A stretch of DNA of 64,000 nt from Hydrogenophaga sp. IBVHS1 (GTDB taxonomy: Bacteria > Pseudomonadota > Gammaproteobacteria > Burkholderiales > Burkholderiaceae_C), in NCBI RefSeq assembly GCF_002127265.1, contig NZ_NFUU01000001.1, positions 2,736,040 through 2,800,039 of the forward strand. Direction: 5' to 3'. The position numbers were made by a program, and so were the translations under genes. Of this stretch, positions 49,826-60,083 are shown piece by piece. How positions within the stretch are numbered: position 1 is the first letter of the stretch; every line of letters begins with the position of its first letter. The notes beneath the pieces were generated by a model. It did not search any database, was not told where the DNA came from, and saw only the letters and a list, made by a program, of their open reading frames with translations.

Positions 49826-51337
49826 TCAGCGCGGCGGGCGGATCACGGCGTACTGGGCCCACTCGCCGCGGCGGAACAGCACATTGATGGGTTTGGACCT
49901 GTCGACCTTTGCCAGTGCAGCTTCCAGGTCTTTCACCGTGGCCGTCTCGGTGTTGGCGATGGCCACGATCACATCACCTTCGCGCAAACCAGCGCGAGCC
50001 GCCGAGCCTTCGGCCGAGGCGATGCGAACACCCGCCTTCAGGTTGAGCTCTTTCTTCTCGGCCGCGGTGAGATCGGCGAGGCTCAAACCCAGGCCTTGCA
50101 GCGCATTGCTCGACTGCGGCTTGCTCGGCTCGGGTGCTGCGGCACGAACTTCGGGCTTTTCGGGCTCGAGTTCGGCCACGGTGATGGAGAGCTCGCGCTG
50201 GCTGCCTCGCCTGAACACGGTCATGGCGCTTTTGCTGCCCGGCTTGGTGTTGCCCACCAGGCGCGGCAGGTCCACCGATTTGTCGATCTCCTTGCCGTCG
50301 AACTTCAGAATGATGTCTCCGGGCTCCACACCCGCCTTGGCCGCAGGAGAATTGGGCTCCACCCCGCGCACCAGTGCCCCCTTGGGCTGACCCAGGCCAA
50401 TCGACTCGGCCACTTCCTTGCTGACCTGGTCAATCTGAACCCCGATGCGCCCGCGCGTCACGCGCCCGGTGGCCCTGAGCTGGTCAGAAACGCGCACCGC
50501 TTCATCAATAGGGATCGCAAACGAGATGCCCTGGAATCCGCCAGAACGCGAGTAGATCTGGCTGTTGATGCCGACGACTTCGCCGCGCATGTTGATCAGA
50601 GGCCCGCCCGAGTTGCCGGGGTTGATGGCGACATCCGTCTGGATGAAAGGCAGGAAATCACCGGTGTCGCGCTGCTTGGCGCTGACGATGCCAGCGGTCA
50701 CGGTGTTCTCGAGGCCAAAGGGCGAACCGATGGCCATCACCCATTCGCCCACACGCAGACGGTTCAGGTCGCCGATCTTCACGGCGGTCAGTCCGGTTGT
50801 TTCGATCTTGACCACCGCCACATCAGTGCGCTTGTCGGCACCGACCAGCTTGGCTTTGAATTCTCGCTTGTCAGGCAGCGTGACGATGAGTTCGTCGGCG
50901 CCATCGACCACGTGCGCATTGGTCATGATCAAGCCGTCGGGACTCAGAATGAAGCCCGAACCCACGCCGCGCGGCTGCGCTTCCTCGGAGGGTCCGCCAC
51001 GATCGGGCCGCGGGGCGCGCGGCGTCACCCCGGGAGGAATGGGGATACCAAAGCGGCGAAAGAACTCGAGCATCTGTTCATCAGGAGCGGTGCCGGGACC
51101 GCTGCTGGCACTGGCGCGCTCCAGGGTGCGAATGTTGACCACCGAGGGCCCCACGAGGTCAACGAGGTCGGTAAAGTCGGGCAGGCCACGAACGCTGCCA
51201 GCGGGAGGAACGGTGGGAACCACGGCCGACTGCGCCAGTGCAGGCACGGGCGTGAAGAAGGCCGTGGCGCCACCGAAGGCCAGCGCCGTGCCGGCCAGCA
51301 GCGACAACACCGAGGAGTGAGAGGCAAAACGCGTCAT
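49826..51337 (-). CDS. mucD: Periplasmic serine protease DegP/MucD (Do family)
   Basis: A 503-residue HtrA protease/chaperone. A signal peptide ends near ALAQ (about residue 36). The protease domain has the triad in MTNAHVVDG (His), RTDVAVVKI (Asp) and NPGNSGGP (Ser). Two PDZ domains follow (about residues 280-370 and 410-500); the first has GALVRGVEPNSPAAKAG. An AAGGA site precedes the ATG. It is the last gene of the sigma-E group (rpoE-rseA-rseB-mucD) and would degrade misfolded envelope proteins. Confidence 0.95.
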   Translation of the reverse strand: MTRFASHSSVLSLLAGTALAFGGATAFFTPVPALAQSAVVPTVPPAGSVRGLPDFTDLVDLVGPSVVNIRTLERASASSGPGTAPDEQMLEFFRRFGIPIPPGVTPRAPRPDRGGPSEEAQPRGVGSGFILSPDGLIMTNAHVVDGADELIVTLPDKREFKAKLVGADKRTDVAVVKIETTGLTAVKIGDLNRLRVGEWVMAIGSPFGLENTVTAGIVSAKQRDTGDFLPFIQTDVAINPGNSGGPLINMRGEVVGINSQIYSRSGGFQGISFAIPIDEAVRVSDQLRATGRVTRGRIGVQIDQVSKEVAESIGLGQPKGALVRGVEPNSPAAKAGVEPGDIILKFDGKEIDKSVDLPRLVGNTKPGSKSAMTVFRRGSQRELSITVAELEPEKPEVRAAAPEPSKPQSSNALQGLGLSLADLTAAEKKELNLKAGVRIASAEGSAARAGLREGDVIVAIANTETATVKDLEAALAKVDRSKPINVLFRRGEWAQYAVIRPPR

Positions 51338-51443
51338 GTTGATCCTTTGATTCTCAAACGCAAAATGAATGAAACGCTGGCGGAACACATGGAATGACCT
51401 GCTCTGGTGGTGCAGGTGAGCACCGCAAGAGCGCGGAGCCCGG

Positions 51444-52523
51444 TCAGCGGGTTCGCTCCAGTGCCAAAGCAAAGCGGCGCAGGGTCTGCTCCGGAACTTC
51501 ACCTAGTACGGTGAGCCAGTGCTCGCCCACCCGCCGACTGACCGAATGGGTCGCACCCACCACCGCAGACGATTCCTGCACGTGGCGTTGAGGATCAAAC
51601 GGCTCGACGAAAAGGGAGACCGAGGCGAGTCCATCTGAAAAAACCCACTGCATGGGGGCCATCCCAGGAGCCTGCGCCGTGCCGCTGTCCCTGGTGTGGC
51701 AGCTCATGGCGCTGAAGCCCGGCACCGGCTCCTTGAGGCGCCAGCCCTCAGCCTCGGCAGAGGTTTTCTTCAGAGCGGGCTTGTGCACTTCGTAGCCCCG
51801 CGTGTCCTTCATGAGCTTCTTGAGCTTATCCATGCTGACTGGCGCATCCAGCTGCAACTCGGAGAATGCCATCTGCTCAAGCACCCCACCCTGCTGCCCC
51901 AGCGTCTGGAGCTTCACCACCAGGCCAGACTGTTGCTCGGACCAGATGCGGTAGCCAAAACGCAACTCATCGCGCGGAAGAATCTCGACCATGTCGGCCA
52001 GATGTCCGGCGACCCGTTGAACGCCAACTTCGCGCGCCTGGTAGTACTGGGGAATCAGGTTGTTGGGTGTGCGCAGCAATTCGGGGAACAAACCCAACGA
52101 GTCCCGCTTCTCCACCAGCGCGGTCTTGGCCTCGGGCACGAAGGTGATCACGTCGTTGTTGCGCCGGATGGTGGTGCGCGGCGTGCCGGTCAGTGTGTCG
52201 ATGCGCTCCATCTGCTGGTTGCCATCGCACACATGCCAGATCTTGGAAGCCGACATGGACGACCCGGCCGAAACCACCAGGGTACCGATGTAGGCACGCT
52301 GCCGGGATCCCTCGTGCATGCGTGTGAGCCACTCGTTGACGCTGCGCGTTGCCGTCTGGGCAGGAGTAGCCCCCTGGGCATGTGCCGGAACCGCAAGACC
52401 AGAGGTCAGGGCCAGCAGCGCCACCGCGCCCCAGCGACGGAGGCAGGGCCAGGAAGGCTCGCGCTGAGCGAGAAAAGAGGAAAACTCAAGTGGAGGCACG
52501 GACAAGGGCAAGACAAACGTCAT
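51444..52523 (-). CDS. rseB: Sigma-E factor regulatory protein RseB/MucB
   Basis: A 359-residue periplasmic protein that binds the anti-sigma factor RseA and shields it from cleavage; lipid or lipoprotein signals are thought to release it. A signal peptide ends near AHAQ (about residue 50) after an unusually long N-terminal region. The MucB/RseB pattern YIGTLVVSAGSSMSASKIWH and GYRIWSEQQSGLVVKLQTL are seen. It starts 6 bp after rseA. An internal start closer to the hydrophobic core (GTG or later) could also be used. Confidence 0.93.
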   Translation of the reverse strand: MTFVLPLSVPPLEFSSFLAQREPSWPCLRRWGAVALLALTSGLAVPAHAQGATPAQTATRSVNEWLTRMHEGSRQRAYIGTLVVSAGSSMSASKIWHVCDGNQQMERIDTLTGTPRTTIRRNNDVITFVPEAKTALVEKRDSLGLFPELLRTPNNLIPQYYQAREVGVQRVAGHLADMVEILPRDELRFGYRIWSEQQSGLVVKLQTLGQQGGVLEQMAFSELQLDAPVSMDKLKKLMKDTRGYEVHKPALKKTSAEAEGWRLKEPVPGFSAMSCHTRDSGTAQAPGMAPMQWVFSDGLASVSLFVEPFDPQRHVQESSAVVGATHSVSRRVGEHWLTVLGEVPEQTLRRFALALERTR

Positions 52524-52529
52524 GGCGGT

Positions 52530-53198
52530 TCAGCGGTCGGTGGCGTCGTAAGTGGCACCACGGATGAAGCCAGTGGGCATCTGCAGCGCGGACATGCCAC
52601 CATGCTGCCGGTGCTCCGCCAGCAACTCTTCCAGCCTGGCATCGCGGATCACGACGCCCTGACCGGTATTCACCGCCACTTGGCTGGTTGCTGCAACAGG
52701 CGCCACGCCCGCCACCGGTACCACGCTCGATGGGCTGGCCGGCGCAGGGGACACGACGGCCAGTTGCGGGCCCGAGGCTCCACCGGCGCCCTGAGGCGCA
52801 ACGCCAACAAGGCTCCAGGTGACCGCCATCACCGCCGCCACAGAGGCCACACCAGCCACCATCTTCCAGCGAAAAACGGCATCGTTCGCGGCCACCTGGG
52901 TCACCGATTCCACGCGGGTTACCGCAGGCTGAACGGGATCGACCGCGCTTTCGGACTTCAGGCGCTCCCGAACACCAGCCAGAAAATCGGCGGGCGCCTG
53001 GCTGCTCACCACCGTGTTCGAGCTGCGTAGCACATCGCCAATCAAATGATAGGCATGCCAATGACCGAGGCTCTGCGGGTCCGCTTCGATCTCCGCGAAC
53101 AAACCACTCAACGCGGCGGCGCTGAGTTCACCATCGACGAGAGCGGACATCGACTCCTGGGAGTGCGACGGGTTCAAATTCATATCTGCGGCATTCAT
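52530..53198 (-). CDS. rseA: Anti-sigma-E factor RseA/MucA-like
   Basis: A 222-residue single-pass membrane protein. The N-terminal anti-sigma domain includes ESMSALVDGELSAAALSGLF and then HWHAYHLIGDVLRS; the membrane segment is about residues 112-133, and the periplasmic tail is Ala/Pro/Val-rich. It would hold RpoE at the membrane until cleaved. Starts at this ATG or at one 15 bp later are both plausible; an upstream TTG is less so. It sits between rpoE and rseB. Confidence 0.92.
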   Translation of the reverse strand: MNAADMNLNPSHSQESMSALVDGELSAAALSGLFAEIEADPQSLGHWHAYHLIGDVLRSSNTVVSSQAPADFLAGVRERLKSESAVDPVQPAVTRVESVTQVAANDAVFRWKMVAGVASVAAVMAVTWSLVGVAPQGAGGASGPQLAVVSPAPASPSSVVPVAGVAPVAATSQVAVNTGQGVVIRDARLEELLAEHRQHGGMSALQMPTGFIRGATYDATDR

Positions 53199-53237
53199 GA
53201 TGGATATCCCAATTTCTCGAGGCAAGAAGCGGTTGCC

Positions 53238-53879
53238 CTACCAGCGTTTTCCCGACTGGCGCTCCAGCATCGGCTTGATGCGCCCCGAAATCGCCTCACG
53301 GGCTCTGAATATCCGGGAACGTACCGTTCCGATGGGGCATTCCAGCGCCGTGGCGATTTCTTCATAGCTCATGCCCTCGATCTCACGCAGGGTGATCGCC
53401 ATGCGCAGCTCTTCAGGCAGCGCGTCCATGGCGGCGTTGACCGCCTGGGCGATTTCCTTGCTCGCCAGCACCGCCTCGGGCGTCTCGGTGTCGGCTACTC
53501 CCGAATTTAGTTCGCGTTCCGGGGCGGAAGTTTCATCATCGTCCGCCGATTTCATCTGCGACTGGAAAACCAGCGGGTCACGCTTGAGTTCCATGAGTTG
53601 TTTCTTGGCCGTATTGACCGCGATGCGGTAGAGCCAGGTATAGAACTGGGCATCGCCGCGAAACTGGGCCAGAGCCCGGTAAGCCCGAATAAACGTCTCC
53701 TGGGCGATGTCCTGTACCAGGTCGCTGTCTCGCACCATGCGACCAATCAGACGCTCAACGCGGCGCTGGTACTTGATGACCAGCATTTCAAACGCCTTCT
53801 GCTCGCCGGCAAGCGTGCGTTGCACCAGCATGACATCGCTGTCCGGCGGCGGGGGAGCGGTGTGATCTTCGAGTGTCAT
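53238..53879 (-). CDS. rpoE: RNA polymerase sigma factor RpoE (sigma-E/AlgU)
   Basis: A 213-residue ECF sigma factor of the envelope-stress class. Region 2 is seen as YQRRVERLIGRMVRDSDLVQ and then DIAQETFIRAYRALAQFRGD; region 4 has EGMSYEEIATALECPIGTVR followed by SRIFRAREA. The chosen ATG lacks a ribosome-binding site and sits only 9 bases after a TATATT hexamer, so the mRNA may be leaderless from that promoter; an ATG 51 bp upstream, close after the ygfX-like stop, is an alternative. rseA, rseB and mucD follow. Confidence 0.95.
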   Translation of the reverse strand: MTLEDHTAPPPPDSDVMLVQRTLAGEQKAFEMLVIKYQRRVERLIGRMVRDSDLVQDIAQETFIRAYRALAQFRGDAQFYTWLYRIAVNTAKKQLMELKRDPLVFQSQMKSADDDETSAPERELNSGVADTETPEAVLASKEIAQAVNAAMDALPEELRMAITLREIEGMSYEEIATALECPIGTVRSRIFRAREAISGRIKPMLERQSGKRW

Positions 53880-53934
53880 GCGCGCGAAAATATACCCCAA
53901 GCGCTCTGCGCCACCGGGCTTGCGGGCCATGCCA

Positions 53935-54414
53935 TCAACCGTCGGTCGAATGCAGCGCGCGCCTCAGGTCGTTCCAGCGCGCCGGCTCGCGCCATTGCTC
54001 TACCCAGATCCAGCGGGAATCGCAGCCCGCGCCCCGGAGTCGCAGCAAAGCCAGTATCTGCAGGTCGATGGCGAGCGCGACACTGTCCAGGCGAGTCGCT
54101 TCCACACAGCCCCCGCCCCGCCAGCGCCAGGCGCCCTGCCCGTCTGCCGGCGACAAGGATACGGAGGGTGCTTGCGAATCCCATTCCAGCCGCCCTCGAT
54201 GGGATCGTCGCCAGTCCCAGGTTGCCCATGTGGCCCAAACCAACCAGAGCACCGCCCCCGCCGACGCTGTCCATGCCTGGGCGAGCGAAGCATGTCTCAC
54301 CGCCGTCCACCACAGCAGCAGCATGCCAAGCCCCGCCAGGGCGAGCAATGCCATGAAGGCAGCGAGAAAGCGGCAACGCCCCACCGGGTACATCACCGAT
54401 GGGGCGTTGTGCAT
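53935..54414 (-). CDS. YgfX/CptA-like membrane protein
   Basis: A 159-residue protein with two N-terminal membrane segments (about residues 15-36 and 48-66) and a soluble C-terminal domain. The ending LALLRLRGAGCDSRWIWVEQ, then ARWNDLRRAL, aligns by eye with the end of E. coli YgfX (LRLRSDGG, HLWLAADSMDEAEWRDLRR), which supports the family call. E. coli YgfX adjoins sdhE and was described as a toxin-like protein affecting cytoskeleton, though that is debated. Here it lies between fabF and rpoE. Confidence 0.7.
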   Translation of the reverse strand: MHNAPSVMYPVGRCRFLAAFMALLALAGLGMLLLWWTAVRHASLAQAWTASAGAVLWLVWATWATWDWRRSHRGRLEWDSQAPSVSLSPADGQGAWRWRGGGCVEATRLDSVALAIDLQILALLRLRGAGCDSRWIWVEQWREPARWNDLRRALHSTDG

Positions 54415-54447
54415 GCGAGAAGAAGGAGATAGGCGCGATCGTTGGGG

Positions 54448-55692
54448 TCAGGCGCGCCGGAAAACCAGGGTGCCATTTGTGCCGCCAAAACCGAAGTTGT
54501 TCTTCACCGCCACATCGATCTTCATGTCGCGCGCGGTGTTGGCGCAGTAGTCCAGGTCACATTCCGGATCCTGGTTGAAGATGTTGATGGTGGGGGGGCT
54601 CTTCTGGTGGTGCAAGGCCAGCACGGTGAACACGCTTTCGATGCCGCCTGCGCCACCCAGCAGATGACCAGTCATGGACTTGGTCGAATTGACGACCACT
54701 TTGCGGGCATGCTCGCCCAGCGCCGCCTTGATCGCGTTGCTCTCGTTCACATCGCCCAGCGGCGTGGAAGTGCCGTGAGCATTGAGGTAGTGAACTTCGT
54801 CGGCGTTAATGCCTGCATTGCGCAAGGCATTGACCATGGCGCGGCGCGGGCCGTCCATGTTGGGCGCAGTCATGTGCCCGGCATCGGCGCTCATGCCATA
54901 GCCACTGAGTTCTGCGTAAATGCGGGCGCCGCGCGCACGCGCATGCTCGTATTCTTCAAGCACCATCACGCCAGCACCTTCGCCCAGCACAAAACCGTCG
55001 CGGTCACGGTCCCAAGGGCGGGAAGCCGTGGCTGGGTCGTCGTTGCGTGTAGAAAGAGCGCGCATGGAGGCGAAGCCACCCACACCCAGTGGCGAGACCG
55101 TGGCTTCCGAACCGCCCGCCACGATCACATCGGCATCGCCGTACTCGATCTTTCGGGCCGCTTCACCAATGCAGTGCAAGCCGGTGGTGCAGGCAGTGAC
55201 CACGGCGAGGTTGGGCCCCTTGAATCCAAACCGGATGGAAACATGGCCGGCGATCATGTTGATGATGGAGGCAGGCACGAAGAACGGCGAGATCCGGCGC
55301 GGGCCCCTATTCATGAGCTCGGTGTGGGTTTCCTCGATCTGCGGCAAGCCTCCGATGCCCGAACCGATGATGCAGCCAATTCGCGTGGCCAGCTCGTCGT
55401 CCAGCGCATCGCCCACTGGCAGGCCTGAATCCATCACCGCCTGATGGGCAGCGGCAATACCAAAGTGAATGAAGGCGTCCATCGATCGCGCTTCTTTCGT
55501 ACCGATGTACGAAGCCAGATCGAAGTTTTTGACCTCACCCGCGATGCGGCACGCGAAGTTGGTGGCGTCAAATCTCGTGATGGGGCCGATGCCCGACTGG
55601 CCTGCCAGCAGGTTGGTCCAGGCTTCTTCCACGGTGTTTCCCACGGGACTGATGCATCCCAGACCGGTGACGACCACACGACGACGACTCAT
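54448..55692 (-). CDS. fabF: Beta-ketoacyl-ACP synthase II
   Basis: A 414-residue condensing enzyme that elongates acyl-ACP with malonyl-ACP. The active-site Cys168 is in [13 protein letters not shown]; the two catalytic histidines are in [12 protein letters not shown] and [13 protein letters not shown]. Length is standard. It follows acpP by 93 bp and ends the fatty-acid gene group. Confidence 0.98.
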   Translation of the reverse strand: MSRRRVVVTGLGCISPVGNTVEEAWTNLLAGQSGIGPITRFDATNFACRIAGEVKNFDLASYIGTKEARSMDAFIHFGIAAAHQAVMDSGLPVGDALDDELATRIGCIIGSGIGGLPQIEETHTELMNRGPRRISPFFVPASIINMIAGHVSIRFGFKGPNLAVVTACTTGLHCIGEAARKIEYGDADVIVAGGSEATVSPLGVGGFASMRALSTRNDDPATASRPWDRDRDGFVLGEGAGVMVLEEYEHARARGARIYAELSGYGMSADAGHMTAPNMDGPRRAMVNALRNAGINADEVHYLNAHGTSTPLGDVNESNAIKAALGEHARKVVVNSTKSMTGHLLGGAGGIESVFTVLALHHQKSPPTINIFNQDPECDLDYCANTARDMKIDVAVKNNFGFGGTNGTLVFRRA

Positions 55693-55785
55693 TCTTGTTC
55701 CTCAGGACGGTGCGTTGAATGTCCAACGCGTCGACCCCGGAGCGCCTGGAAACTCCAAGGCAACCCGGCGGTCATGCGTTGACCA

Positions 55786-56064
<279 letters not shown>

Positions 56065-56143
56065 TTAGCCATCCCGGGGAGGTCTCCCCAGATGGCCCGC
56101 CGGGCGGCTCACGCGACGAAGGAATGCAATTTGCCCTGTGGCA

Positions 56144-56905
56144 TCAAGCCATGAACATGCCGCCGTTGACGTGCAGCTCCTGGCCGGTGACATAAGAAGC
56201 TTGCGGGCTGGCCAGATAAGCGACCGCGTGAGCAATGTCGGCGGGTTTTCCAAGGTGTCCGAGTGGAATCTGGCCCAGCAACGCCTTTTGCTGCTCTTCG
56301 GGCAGCGCAGCGGTCATGTCGGTCTCGATGAAACCAGGCGCCACGCAGTTCACGGTGATGTTTCGACTGCCCAGTTCGCGCGCCAGCGCTCGCGTCATGC
56401 CAGCCACACCGGCCTTGGCGGCCGCGTAGTTGGCCTGACCGGCATTGCCCGACGCACCCACCACACTGGTGATGCTGATGATGCGGCCGTAACGCTGTTT
56501 CATCATGGGACGAATCACGGCACGGCTCATGCGGAACACCGCCTTGAGGTTGGTGTCGAGCACCGCATCCCAGTCGTCATCCTTCAGGCGCATCGCGAGC
56601 ATGTCACGCGTGATACCGGCGTTGTTCACCAGGACCTGCAAACCGCCATGGGACTTGACGATCTCATCGATCAGCGCGTCGGCCGCCACGGCATCGTTGA
56701 CGTCCAGCTTCGCGCCTCGACAACCGCTGGCAGCGCCAGGCAAAGCGGTGAGCGCCACGCCTATGCGGGCGGCACCCTCATCGCTGGTGGCGGTACCAAT
56801 CACGGTGAGGCCGCGCAAAGCCAGTTCCTGTGCGATGGCGGCGCCAATGCCACGAGAAGCGCCAGTGACCAGGGCCACCTGGCCGGCAAATTTGATGTCA
56901 GACAT
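56144..56905 (-). CDS. fabG: 3-oxoacyl-ACP reductase
   Basis: A 253-residue short-chain dehydrogenase that reduces 3-oxoacyl-ACP with NADPH. The nucleotide-binding TGASRGIG is at residues 14-21, NNAGITRDMLAMRLKDDDW (fatty-acid reductase-type) follows, and the catalytic Tyr-Lys pair is in YAAAKAGVAG with Ser in ITSVVGASGN. The cofactor preference is by family. It is 16 bp after fabD and 118 bp before acpP. Confidence 0.97.
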   Translation of the reverse strand: MSDIKFAGQVALVTGASRGIGAAIAQELALRGLTVIGTATSDEGAARIGVALTALPGAASGCRGAKLDVNDAVAADALIDEIVKSHGGLQVLVNNAGITRDMLAMRLKDDDWDAVLDTNLKAVFRMSRAVIRPMMKQRYGRIISITSVVGASGNAGQANYAAAKAGVAGMTRALARELGSRNITVNCVAPGFIETDMTAALPEEQQKALLGQIPLGHLGKPADIAHAVAYLASPQASYVTGQELHVNGGMFMA

Positions 56906-56921
56906 GGGGAATCTCCAGACG

Positions 56922-57875
56922 TCAGGCCAGCAGGGCCTTGACCTCAGTCAAGGTGGCGGGATCGAAAAGGGCCGCACCGGTCAGCTCGGGATCCACGCGC
57001 TTGACCATGGCAGCCAGCACCTTGCGGGGGCCACATTCGACCACGGTGTCGATGCCCAGGGCCTTGATGGCGAGGACGCACTCGACCCAACGCACCGGCC
57101 CGAAGGCCTGGCGGTACAGAGCGTCGCGAATGCGATCAGGATCGGTTTGCACCGCCACGTCGATGTTGTTGATGACGGGAATCTGCGGCGACATGATGAC
57201 GGTGTCGGCGAGCTTTTCCTTCAGCTTCTCGGCTGCAGGTTTCATCAGGCTGGAGTGGAAGGGCGCAGACACCGGCAAGGGCAGCGTGCGTTTGGCACCC
57301 AGCGCCTTGAGCACTTCGCACGCCTTGTCCACCGCGGCCTTGCTGCCTGCGATCACGGTCTGCACAGGGTCGTTGTAATTCACCGCCTCCACCACCTCGA
57401 GGCTGCCAGGGCCGAAGCTGGCCATTGCTTCTGCACAGCCGGCCTCCACGCTGGCGGGGCTCAGTCCCAACACGGCTGCCATGGCACCGGCACCCGGTGG
57501 CACAGCGTCCTGCATAGCCTGTGCGCGAAATCGAACCAGAGGGGCCGCCTGCGCCAGCGTCAAAGAGCCAGCGGCCACGAGGGCCGAGTATTCGCCGAGC
57601 GAATGCCCCGCCACGACAGCCGGCGGTTGACCTCCCTCGGCGCACCAGACGCGCCAGGCCGCCACGCCGGCCACCAGCATCACCGGTTGGGTGTTGACCG
57701 TTTGCGCCAGAACCTCTGCCGGACCTTCATGTATGAGTTTGCCCACGTCCTCGCCCATGGCGTCAGACGCTTCTTTCAAGGTTTCGAGCACCGCAGGGTG
57801 ATCACCCCAGGCGTCCAGCATGCCCACGGCCTGGGAACCCTGCCCGGGAAACACAAATGCAAAATTCTTCTTCAT
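56922..57875 (-). CDS. fabD: Malonyl-CoA-ACP transacylase
   Basis: A 317-residue enzyme that loads malonyl groups onto AcpP. GQGSQ lies at residues 11-15, and the catalytic Ser92 is in VVAGHSLGEYSAL; the catalytic His is in VSAPFHSSLMKP. Length is standard. It stands between fabH and fabG with short gaps (36 and 16 bp). Confidence 0.97.
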   Translation of the reverse strand: MKKNFAFVFPGQGSQAVGMLDAWGDHPAVLETLKEASDAMGEDVGKLIHEGPAEVLAQTVNTQPVMLVAGVAAWRVWCAEGGQPPAVVAGHSLGEYSALVAAGSLTLAQAAPLVRFRAQAMQDAVPPGAGAMAAVLGLSPASVEAGCAEAMASFGPGSLEVVEAVNYNDPVQTVIAGSKAAVDKACEVLKALGAKRTLPLPVSAPFHSSLMKPAAEKLKEKLADTVIMSPQIPVINNIDVAVQTDPDRIRDALYRQAFGPVRWVECVLAIKALGIDTVVECGPRKVLAAMVKRVDPELTGAALFDPATLTEVKALLA

Positions 57876-57911
57876 GGGATCTTCTCTTCAGACAAGGACG
57901 GGAGGGCCGGC

Positions 57912-58889
57912 TCAGAAATCCAGCAGCACCGAGCCCCAGGTGAAGCCACCGCCCACACCTTCGAGCATGAGCGTGTCGCCCTTCTTGATCTGGCCCAGAC
58001 GCACCGCGTGGTCCAGCGCCAGCGGAATTGACGCGGCCGACGTATTGCCATGCTGATCCACGGTCACCACCACCTTGTCCATGGACATCTTGAGCTTGCG
58101 CGCCGTGCTCTGCATGATGCGGATGTTGGCCTGATGGGGAATCAGCCAGTCGATGTCGGCCGTGGTTCTGCCTGCTTTTTCCAGCACGGTGCGCGCCGTG
58201 TCCTCAAGAACGCCGACCGCCAGTTTGAAAACCGCCTGCCCGTCCATCTTCAGCAGCGGGTCGCCCAGAATCTGGCCCCCCGAGACATGGCCCGGCACAC
58301 AAAGGATGCCGGTGTGTTTGCCGTCGGCATGGATATCAGTGGCCAGAATGCCCGGCGTGTCGGAGGCCTGCAGCACCACAGCCCCCGCACCGTCACCGAA
58401 CAGCACGCAGGTGGTGCGGTCACTGAAATCCAGCAGGCGGCTGAACACTTCTGAGCCCACCACCAGCGCATTGCGGGCGCCACCCGTGCGGATCATGGCA
58501 TCGGCCACGGTCAACGCATAAATGAAACCACTGCACACCGCCTGCACATCAAAGGCGGGGCATCCGGCCAGACCCAGTTTGTGCTGCAGGATCGCCGCGG
58601 TAGAGGGAAAAACCATGTCGGGCGTGGAGGTCGCCACGATGATGAGGTCGATCTCGCTGGCTGGAAGGCCGCTGGCCTCCAGCGCCTGACGGCACGCGTG
58701 CAGAGCCATGTCACTGGCGTAAACACCGTCAGCCACGAAATGACGCGCGCGAATGCCGGTGCGCTCCACAATCCAGTCGTCGCTGGTTTCGACGCCGCGC
58801 TCAGCCAGCATCGTCACCATGTCGGCGTTGCTCAAACGCCGAGGAGGCAGGCAACTGCCGGTACCGGTGATGCGGGCGTAACGTGTCAT
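57912..58889 (-). CDS. fabH: Beta-ketoacyl-ACP synthase III
   Basis: A 325-residue enzyme that starts fatty-acid synthesis from acetyl-CoA and malonyl-ACP. The catalytic Cys119 is in [14 protein letters not shown], His in [11 protein letters not shown] and Asn in [14 protein letters not shown]. The characteristic ERTGIRARH near residue 42 is present. It is 19 bp after plsX, the usual pairing. Confidence 0.98.
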   Translation of the reverse strand: MTRYARITGTGSCLPPRRLSNADMVTMLAERGVETSDDWIVERTGIRARHFVADGVYASDMALHACRQALEASGLPASEIDLIIVATSTPDMVFPSTAAILQHKLGLAGCPAFDVQAVCSGFIYALTVADAMIRTGGARNALVVGSEVFSRLLDFSDRTTCVLFGDGAGAVVLQASDTPGILATDIHADGKHTGILCVPGHVSGGQILGDPLLKMDGQAVFKLAVGVLEDTARTVLEKAGRTTADIDWLIPHQANIRIMQSTARKLKMSMDKVVVTVDQHGNTSAASIPLALDHAVRLGQIKKGDTLMLEGVGGGFTWGSVLLDF

Positions 58890-58908
58890 GCGGGGAAAAT
58901 CGAGGAAT

Positions 58909-59970
58909 TCAAAGGGTCGGAATGCTCTTGAGTTCGCTGGGCAGAGACTCCGGCGAGATCAACGGCTTGGCATGGGCAATGCGTTCACGGACGTTGTCGA
59001 GCAGATGGTTGTGGGCTGCATCATAAGCCCGGCTCAACGCCGTCTCGAAGGCAAAGGCATCGGCCGAGCCGTGGCTTTTGAAGACCAGGCCTTGAAGCCC
59101 CAGCAGCGCGGCGCCGTTGTAGCGACGGTGATCTACGCGGCTTTTGAACGACATAAGCACGGGATAAGCAACGATGGCCGCAATTTTGCGGAAGATGTTG
59201 CGAGAGAACTCTTCCCGAATGAAGCCGCTGATCATGGAGGCCAGGCCTTCGCTGGCCTTGAGCGCCACATTGCCGACGAAGCCATCGCACACGACAATAT
59301 CGGTCGTGCCCTTGAAGATGTCATCGCCCTCGATGTTGCCGAAAAAGTTCAGATCGCCGGTGTTGGACGCATTTCGAAGCAGAACACCCGCTTTTTTGAT
59401 GACTTCGCTGCCTTTTATGACTTCTTCGCCCACATTGAGCAAACCGACGCTGGGCTCCTTGCGGCCGGTGGCGGCAGCCACCAGGGCCGATCCCATCACC
59501 GCAAACTGCAGCAGGTGCTCCGCCGAACAGTCCACATTGGCACCGAGGTCCAGCACGGTGGTGGCGCCACCTCGGGCGTTGGGCATCTGAGTGGCGATGG
59601 CCGGACGGTCGATGCCATCCATCGTCTTGAGCACATAACGAGCGATCGCCATCAGCGCACCGGTGTTGCCGGCCGACACCGCCGCCTGGGCTGCACCCTC
59701 TTTCACCTGATTGATGGCAACGCGCATGGACGAGTCCTTCTTGCGCCGCAGGGCCACTTCCACCGGGTCATCCATGCTCACCACCTCGGTGGCGGGCACC
59801 ACGCGGCAGCGCACGTTGTTGAGGACTTGGGGCCAGGCGCGGAAGACCTCGGCCCTGCCCACCAGCAGCAACTGGGCTTGAGGGTGGCTGGTCAGAAAGG
59901 CGCTGCAGGCCGGCAGCGTTACCGCCGGACCGACGTCCCCTCCCATGCAATCCACGGCGATGGTGATCAT
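58909..59970 (-). CDS. plsX: Phosphate acyltransferase PlsX
   Basis: A 353-residue enzyme that converts acyl-ACP to acyl-phosphate for phospholipid synthesis. Recognisable are the start [18 protein letters not shown], the [14 protein letters not shown] segment, the [17 protein letters not shown] segment and [15 protein letters not shown]. It follows rpmF, but a terminator hairpin stands between them. AGGA precedes the ATG. Confidence 0.97.
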   Translation of the reverse strand: MITIAVDCMGGDVGPAVTLPACSAFLTSHPQAQLLLVGRAEVFRAWPQVLNNVRCRVVPATEVVSMDDPVEVALRRKKDSSMRVAINQVKEGAAQAAVSAGNTGALMAIARYVLKTMDGIDRPAIATQMPNARGGATTVLDLGANVDCSAEHLLQFAVMGSALVAAATGRKEPSVGLLNVGEEVIKGSEVIKKAGVLLRNASNTGDLNFFGNIEGDDIFKGTTDIVVCDGFVGNVALKASEGLASMISGFIREEFSRNIFRKIAAIVAYPVLMSFKSRVDHRRYNGAALLGLQGLVFKSHGSADAFAFETALSRAYDAAHNHLLDNVRERIAHAKPLISPESLPSELKSIPTL

Positions 59971-59989
59971 GAAGACATCCTGGAAGCGT

Positions 59990-60018
59990 AAAAAAAGCCC
60001 GCATGCGACATGCGGGCT
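59990..60018 (-). terminator. Terminator hairpin between rpmF and plsX
   Basis: AGCCCGCATG and CATGCGGGCT form a perfect 10-bp stem with a three-base loop. On the minus strand it is followed by seven T residues. It lies about 65 bp after the rpmF stop and about 20 bp before the plsX ATG. Confidence 0.88.
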
Positions 60019-60083
60019 CTTGCCTCAATCGCCAGCTGGTCCCCGATCGCGATGCCGCGGCGAGGCCAGAGGCGGCCCGTCAT

